From Chitinophagaceae bacterium (GTDB lineage: Bacteria > Bacteroidota > Bacteroidia > Chitinophagales > Chitinophagaceae): a DNA stretch of 9,215 nt. This document shows, in pieces, positions 6,090 through 9,215 of the stretch. The stretch is taken from contig CANGEZ010000066.1 of assembly GCA_947452875.1 (NCBI GenBank), positions 1 through 9,215 on the forward strand, in the 5' to 3' direction. The position numbers and the translations under genes were made by a program. The notes below the pieces were generated by a model. That model made no database searches, had not been told where the DNA came from, and worked only from the letters and a program-made list of their open reading frames with translations. The first letter of the stretch is position 1. The number at the start of each line of letters is the position of its first letter.

Positions 6090-7514
6090 ATGAAAAAGAT
6101 ACTTTTATTTTTTTGTGCTACAATTTTAGCATCAGCTTCTTTTGCTCAAATGAAAACAACTGTCGATGTTTACACAACCGCAGACAGCACAAAATATCGT
6201 TTATCAAAAACTGCAACCTTAAACTTTTCTGAAAAAGGTCAGCCATTTGAAAATGAAATAACGGTTTTTGTAGATCCTTCTAAAACTTTTCAAACATACA
6301 TGGGCATAGGCGGCGCCATCACAGATGCGGCAGCTGAAACATTTTATAAACTTCCTGAAAACAAAAGAAAAGAATTATTAAATGCATATTACAGTTCCAC
6401 AAACGGTATCGGTTACACGATTGCAAGAACCAATATAAATAGCTGTGATTTTAGCAGCGACATGTACACTTATGTAATTGAAAACGACAAGTCACTGAAT
6501 TCATTTTCTATTGAGCATGATAAGAAATATAAAATTCCTTTTTTAAAAGAAGCCAATACTGCAGCTTCTAACAAGCTTACAATTTTTGCAAGTCCATGGA
6601 GTCCACCATCATGGATGAAAGACAATAATGATATGCTTCATGGCGGGAAATTGAAAAAAGAATTTTATCCAACATGGGCGGATTATTTTATTAAGTTCAT
6701 CGAATCATATGAAAAAGAAGGCGTGAACATCTGGGGTGTAAGTATTCAAAATGAACCTATGGCTACACAACGTTGGGAAAGTTGTTTGTACACAGCCGAA
6801 GAAGAAAAAGATTTTTTAAAAAACAATCTCGGTCCATCTTTTGAAAAAGCAGGTTTGAGCAATAAAAAAATTATTGTCTGGGATCACAACAGAGATCTGA
6901 TGTACCAGCGCGCGCAAACTTATTTTTCTGATCCCTTAGTCGCCAAATACGCGTGGGGTATGGGTTTTCACTGGTATGAAGACTGGAGTGGCGGCACACC
7001 TATGTACGACAATGTGAAACGCGTTCACGAATCATTTCCAAATGAACATTTATTATTTACGGAAGGCTGTGCCGAAAGTTTTAATGCATCAAGATATTAT
7101 GCTTGGGTGTTAGGAGAGAAATATGCTAAATCAATGATCAACGATTTCAATAATGGAATGGAAGGCTTTACCGATTGGAATGTATTGCTTGATGAAACCG
7201 GCGGACCCAACCATGTAGGAAATTTTTGTTTTGCTCCTGTTCATGCGGATACGCGTACCAGTGAGTTGATTTATACAAACGCTTATTATTATATCGGCCA
7301 TTTTTCAAAGTTCATCAAGCCGGGCGCAAAAAGAATTATCAGCAGCGCCAGCAGAAGTCAACTGATGACAACAGCTTTTAAAAATCCTGATGGGAAAGTG
7401 GTAGTTATTGTAATGAACCAGTCAGACAAAACTGCTTCTTATAATTTATGGGTTAATGGAAAAGCTGCGGTTACGGAGGCATTGCCGCATTCGATATCTA
7501 CATTGATTTTTTAA
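6090..7514 (+). CDS. Secreted glycoside hydrolase family 30 (glucosylceramidase-like) enzyme
   Basis: The 474-residue product has a signal peptide (MKKILLFFCATILASASFA, cleavage probably before Gln20), so it acts outside the cytoplasm. The GH30 retaining catalytic domain shows MGIGGAITDAAAETF (71-85), TIFASPWSPPSWMKDN (164-179), the acid/base Glu222 in SIQNEP, HWYEDW (294-299) and the nucleophile Glu325 in LFTEGCAES. A C-terminal beta region ends in SISTLIF, as usual for the family. GH30 clan-A enzymes cleave beta-glucosides, beta-1,6-glucans, beta-xylosides or related chains; the conserved motifs recall the glucosylceramidase/beta-1,6-glucanase subgroups, but substrate cannot be read from sequence alone. 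There is no SusC/SusD pair or other carbohydrate gene nearby, so it is not in a recognisable utilisation locus here. No lipobox is seen. It may be partly co-transcribed with the upstream YciO-like gene. Confidence 0.95.
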   Translation: MKKILLFFCATILASASFAQMKTTVDVYTTADSTKYRLSKTATLNFSEKGQPFENEITVFVDPSKTFQTYMGIGGAITDAAAETFYKLPENKRKELLNAYYSSTNGIGYTIARTNINSCDFSSDMYTYVIENDKSLNSFSIEHDKKYKIPFLKEANTAASNKLTIFASPWSPPSWMKDNNDMLHGGKLKKEFYPTWADYFIKFIESYEKEGVNIWGVSIQNEPMATQRWESCLYTAEEEKDFLKNNLGPSFEKAGLSNKKIIVWDHNRDLMYQRAQTYFSDPLVAKYAWGMGFHWYEDWSGGTPMYDNVKRVHESFPNEHLLFTEGCAESFNASRYYAWVLGEKYAKSMINDFNNGMEGFTDWNVLLDETGGPNHVGNFCFAPVHADTRTSELIYTNAYYYIGHFSKFIKPGAKRIISSASRSQLMTTAFKNPDGKVVVIVMNQSDKTASYNLWVNGKAAVTEALPHSISTLIF

Positions 7515-7555
7515 TTTTCTACAAATAGTACGATTAGAGGAAGGAGGCATGTTGC

Positions 7556-7591
7556 CGTAATATTGCGATATTGCAATATCGCAATATTACG
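7556..7591. repeat. 36-bp perfect palindrome
   Basis: The arm CGTAATATTGCGATATTG (7556-7573) is followed without any spacer by its exact reverse complement (7574-7591). The first flanking pair (C7555/T7592) does not match, so symmetry stops sharply. Each arm is itself built of ATATTGC/GCAATAT heptads, giving nested symmetry. Without a loop it would form a cruciform in DNA and an imperfect long hairpin in RNA. It lies 41 bases after the GH30 stop, in the convergent gap with rnhB. It could be a dispersed REP-like repeat or a protein-binding site. Confidence 0.85.
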
Positions 7592-7623
7592 TCTTCCCAA
7601 CTCAAACAGCCAAATATTTGAAC

Positions 7624-7656
7624 TAAATAAACTTCAGTCAGACTGAAGTTTATTTA
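7624..7656. terminator. Probable bidirectional terminator between GH30 and rnhB
   Basis: The arms TAAATAAACTTCAGTC (7624-7639) and GACTGAAGTTTATTTA (7641-7656) are exact reverse complements around a single central A. The GC-containing core (CTTCAGTC/GACTGAAG) with AT-rich outer arms places T-rich sequence after the stem on either strand, suiting a terminator for both convergent genes. RNA would need to open a few central pairs to make a loop. It lies 109 bases after the GH30 stop and 80 bases past the rnhB stop. Confidence 0.7.
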
Positions 7657-7736
7657 TAGCAAAAAATCATCTTACTATTTAAAAAACCTATATCGTAGAA
7701 TTTTAAAAAACGGAATTAAAGAATTAAACATGATTC

Positions 7737-8339
7737 TTAATCGAGATTCATTTTCAGTTGTGTAGGAAGTATATTAAAACTCTTCCGATGGTATTTACTC
7801 AACCCAATTAGTTCAATTGCCTTTCGGTGAATAGCAGTTCCATATCCTTTGTTTTGATTCCATCCATATTCAGGAAATTCTTTGTGAATCAAATTCATGT
7901 ATTCATCTCTGTAAGTCTTGGCTAAGATACTAGCGGCTGCAATACTGGCAAATTTTCCATCACCTTTTACAATGCACTGATAACTTATTTTTTTATACGG
8001 CTTGAATCTGTTGCCATCAATCAATAAAGCATTGGGCTTAGGTTTCAATTGGTCGATAGATAAGTGCATCGCTTTATATGATGCCTGTAAAATATTGATT
8101 TGATCAATTTCATTATTATCAACAGGAGCTACACCAAAAGCAATACTTTCTTTTTCAATGATCGGTCTTAAAATGTCTCTTTGTTTCTCAGATAGTTTTT
8201 TACTATCATTCAACAATGGATGGTAAAAATCTTTAGGTAAAATTACGGCAGCGGCGAACACAGGACCGGCATAACAACCCCTTCCGGCTTCATCCACTCC
8301 GGCTTCGGTTTTATTGATATCTAAAAAAGAAGGCAACAT
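7737..8339 (-). CDS. rnhB: Ribonuclease HII
   Basis: The 200-residue product is RNase HII, the cytoplasmic metal-dependent endonuclease that removes ribonucleotides from DNA and cuts RNA in RNA-DNA hybrids. It has the full set of signatures: AGVDEAGRGCYAGPV (13-27) with catalytic Asp16 and Glu17, NDSKKLSEKQR (44-54), NILQAS (82-87), LLIDGNR (105-111) with Asp108, KGDGK (125-129) with Asp127 as the fourth acidic residue, SILAKTYRDEYM (137-148) and YHRKSFNI (183-190). Length matches the E. coli enzyme closely. ATG 8339 gives MLPSFLDINKTEAGVDEAG, a normal spacing to the first motif. It diverges from the heme A synthase gene across an 86-bp gap; no strong -7 box is seen for rnhB there. It converges on GH30. 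Confidence 0.97.
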   Translation of the reverse strand: MLPSFLDINKTEAGVDEAGRGCYAGPVFAAAVILPKDFYHPLLNDSKKLSEKQRDILRPIIEKESIAFGVAPVDNNEIDQINILQASYKAMHLSIDQLKPKPNALLIDGNRFKPYKKISYQCIVKGDGKFASIAAASILAKTYRDEYMNLIHKEFPEYGWNQNKGYGTAIHRKAIELIGLSKYHRKSFNILPTQLKMNLD

Positions 8340-8388
8340 AAATTGTGCAACAAATGTCTGAAAAACAAATCGAAACTTTATTCAGTAC

Positions 8389-8418
8389 TTGCTAACAATT
8401 ATTGAGGCGTTACCTTTG
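8389..8418 (+). promoter_or_regulatory. Bacteroidota-type promoter of the heme A synthase gene
   Basis: TTG (8389-8391), a 19-base spacer and TACCTTTG (8411-8418) match the TTG-N19-TAnnTTTG consensus, the best promoter in the window. Only seven bases separate the -7 box from the ATG at 8426. With the usual few bases between box and transcription start, the leader would be only a few bases long or absent. Confidence 0.75.
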
Positions 8419-8425
8419 CGTCGTC

Positions 8426-9215
8426 ATGAATGAAATAGAAATACAAAAGAACAACCGACAAATTGCTACCTGGTTATTAATCGGTGTTGGCATGCTCATT
8501 ATACAAGTATTATTAGGTGGAATTACCCGATTAACAGAATCAGGTTTATCTATCACAGAGTGGAAACCGATTACAGGTGCTTTGCCTCCCTTGAATGAAA
8601 CAACCTGGCAACAAGAGTTTGAAAAATATCGTCATACCGACCAATTTAAATATGTACATCAATATTTTTCTTTGAAAGAATTTAAGTTCATTTTTTTCTG
8701 GGAATGGTTTCACCGCTTTTGGGCAAGAATGATGGGCGTTGTGTTTGCGATTGGTTTTATTTATTTTCTAGCTAAAAAGAAAATGAACAAGACAATGATT
8801 ACACCAATGGTTGTGTTGTTTTTTCTCGGTGGCATTCAAGGTGCCATAGGCTGGATCATGGTGGCTAGCGGATTGGTACCCAAAAAATATTTTGTCGGAC
8901 ACGTTGAATTGACAACACATTTTATTGCAGCAATGATTTTGGTTTCTTATACATTGTGGTTTGCACTAAGTCTGCTTCCATCTTTTGCAATAAAGATTTA
9001 CAACACTAAACTTAAAAGCATTTTAAAGTTATTACTTGGCCTGTTTTTGTTTCAGTTGATTTACGGAGGATTTATGGCCGGATTAAAAGCAGCTTCAACA
9101 GCGCCTACATGGCCTTCTATCAATGGAAACTTTTATCCTGCAGGAACAGCTGCTTTTAATTTCATAGACAACTTAATCAACAATCCACTAATGATTCATT
9201 TCATTCACAGAGGAA
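8426..9215 (+). CDS. ctaA: COX15/CtaA-type heme A synthase (3' partial)
   Basis: The frame is open from ATG 8426 to the window edge (263 residues). COX15-type proteins are usually around 340 residues, so roughly the last quarter is missing. Heme A synthase is a multi-helix inner-membrane enzyme that oxidises the C8 methyl of heme O to make heme A for aa3-type cytochrome oxidases. The hallmark GGITRLTESGLSITEWKPITG (31-51) follows the first membrane helix (about 14-31). EWFHR (93-97) supplies a probable heme-ligand His96, GHVELTTHF (158-166) supplies His165, and HFIHRG (258-263) begins the second EXXHR-like site with His261. Hydrophobic helices occur near 101-116, 126-147, 163-185 and 199-219. 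It is divergent from rnhB. Cytochrome oxidase genes might follow outside the window. Confidence 0.95.
   Translation, partial: MNEIEIQKNNRQIATWLLIGVGMLIIQVLLGGITRLTESGLSITEWKPITGALPPLNETTWQQEFEKYRHTDQFKYVHQYFSLKEFKFIFFWEWFHRFWARMMGVVFAIGFIYFLAKKKMNKTMITPMVVLFFLGGIQGAIGWIMVASGLVPKKYFVGHVELTTHFIAAMILVSYTLWFALSLLPSFAIKIYNTKLKSILKLLLGLFLFQLIYGGFMAGLKAASTAPTWPSINGNFYPAGTAAFNFIDNLINNPLMIHFIHRG

Noticed and set aside
7537..7560. Strong AGGAGG-like sequence just before an ATG after GH30
   Set aside because: The ATG is one base from the motif and opens a three-codon frame ending in TAA, so it is not a usable gene start; Shine-Dalgarno sequences are also absent elsewhere in the window.

Overview
The window looks like a chromosomal segment of a low-GC member of the Bacteroidota, most like the Chitinophagaceae/Sphingobacteriia side of the phylum (placement inferred, not tested). 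The signs are: -7 promoter boxes of the form TAnnTTTG upstream of most genes; no convincing Shine-Dalgarno sequences; a secreted protein built of lamin-tail and Ig-like domains; and AT-rich gaps holding degenerate repeats of types common in this phylum. Most of the content is housekeeping. I see no CRISPR array, transposase, phage block, defence island, rRNA or tRNA.

Layout. Positions 3-137 (+) are the unidentified 3' end of a gene. A SprT-like zinc protein (156-638, +) follows and converges on asd (680-1669, -), aspartate-semialdehyde dehydrogenase. Across a 181-bp divergent gap lies a 673-residue exported lamin-tail-domain protein (1851-3872, +). It converges on a two-gene minus-strand unit: a PfkB-family kinase (5347-4424), then a small membrane protein (4414-4115). 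Divergent from the kinase is a YciO-type YrdC/Sua5 protein (5442-6050, +), followed 39 bp later by a secreted GH30 glycosidase (6090-7514, +). The glycosidase converges on rnhB, RNase HII (8339-7737, -). Divergent from rnhB is the start of a COX15/CtaA-type heme A synthase (8426 to the edge, +), cut off by the window end.

No gene-free stretch exceeds 300 bases, and the gaps follow a pattern. Divergent gaps hold promoters: consensus -7 boxes precede asd, the lamin-tail gene, the kinase and ctaA, and also GH30. Convergent gaps hold repeats or palindromes: a palindrome with a 17-bp tandem repeat between the SprT-like gene and asd; three unrelated degenerate repeats between the lamin-tail gene and the small membrane protein; and a 36-bp perfect palindrome plus a terminator-like inverted repeat between GH30 and rnhB. 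Two coding regions end inside such repeats, which therefore supply their last codons or stop codon.

The genes do not form one pathway. They cover amino-acid biosynthesis (asd), a tRNA-modification-type fold (YciO-like), replication hygiene (rnhB), respiration (ctaA), extracellular carbohydrate hydrolysis (GH30) and surface or secreted structure (lamin-tail protein). The most unusual material is the intergenic repeat architecture rather than a new protein system.
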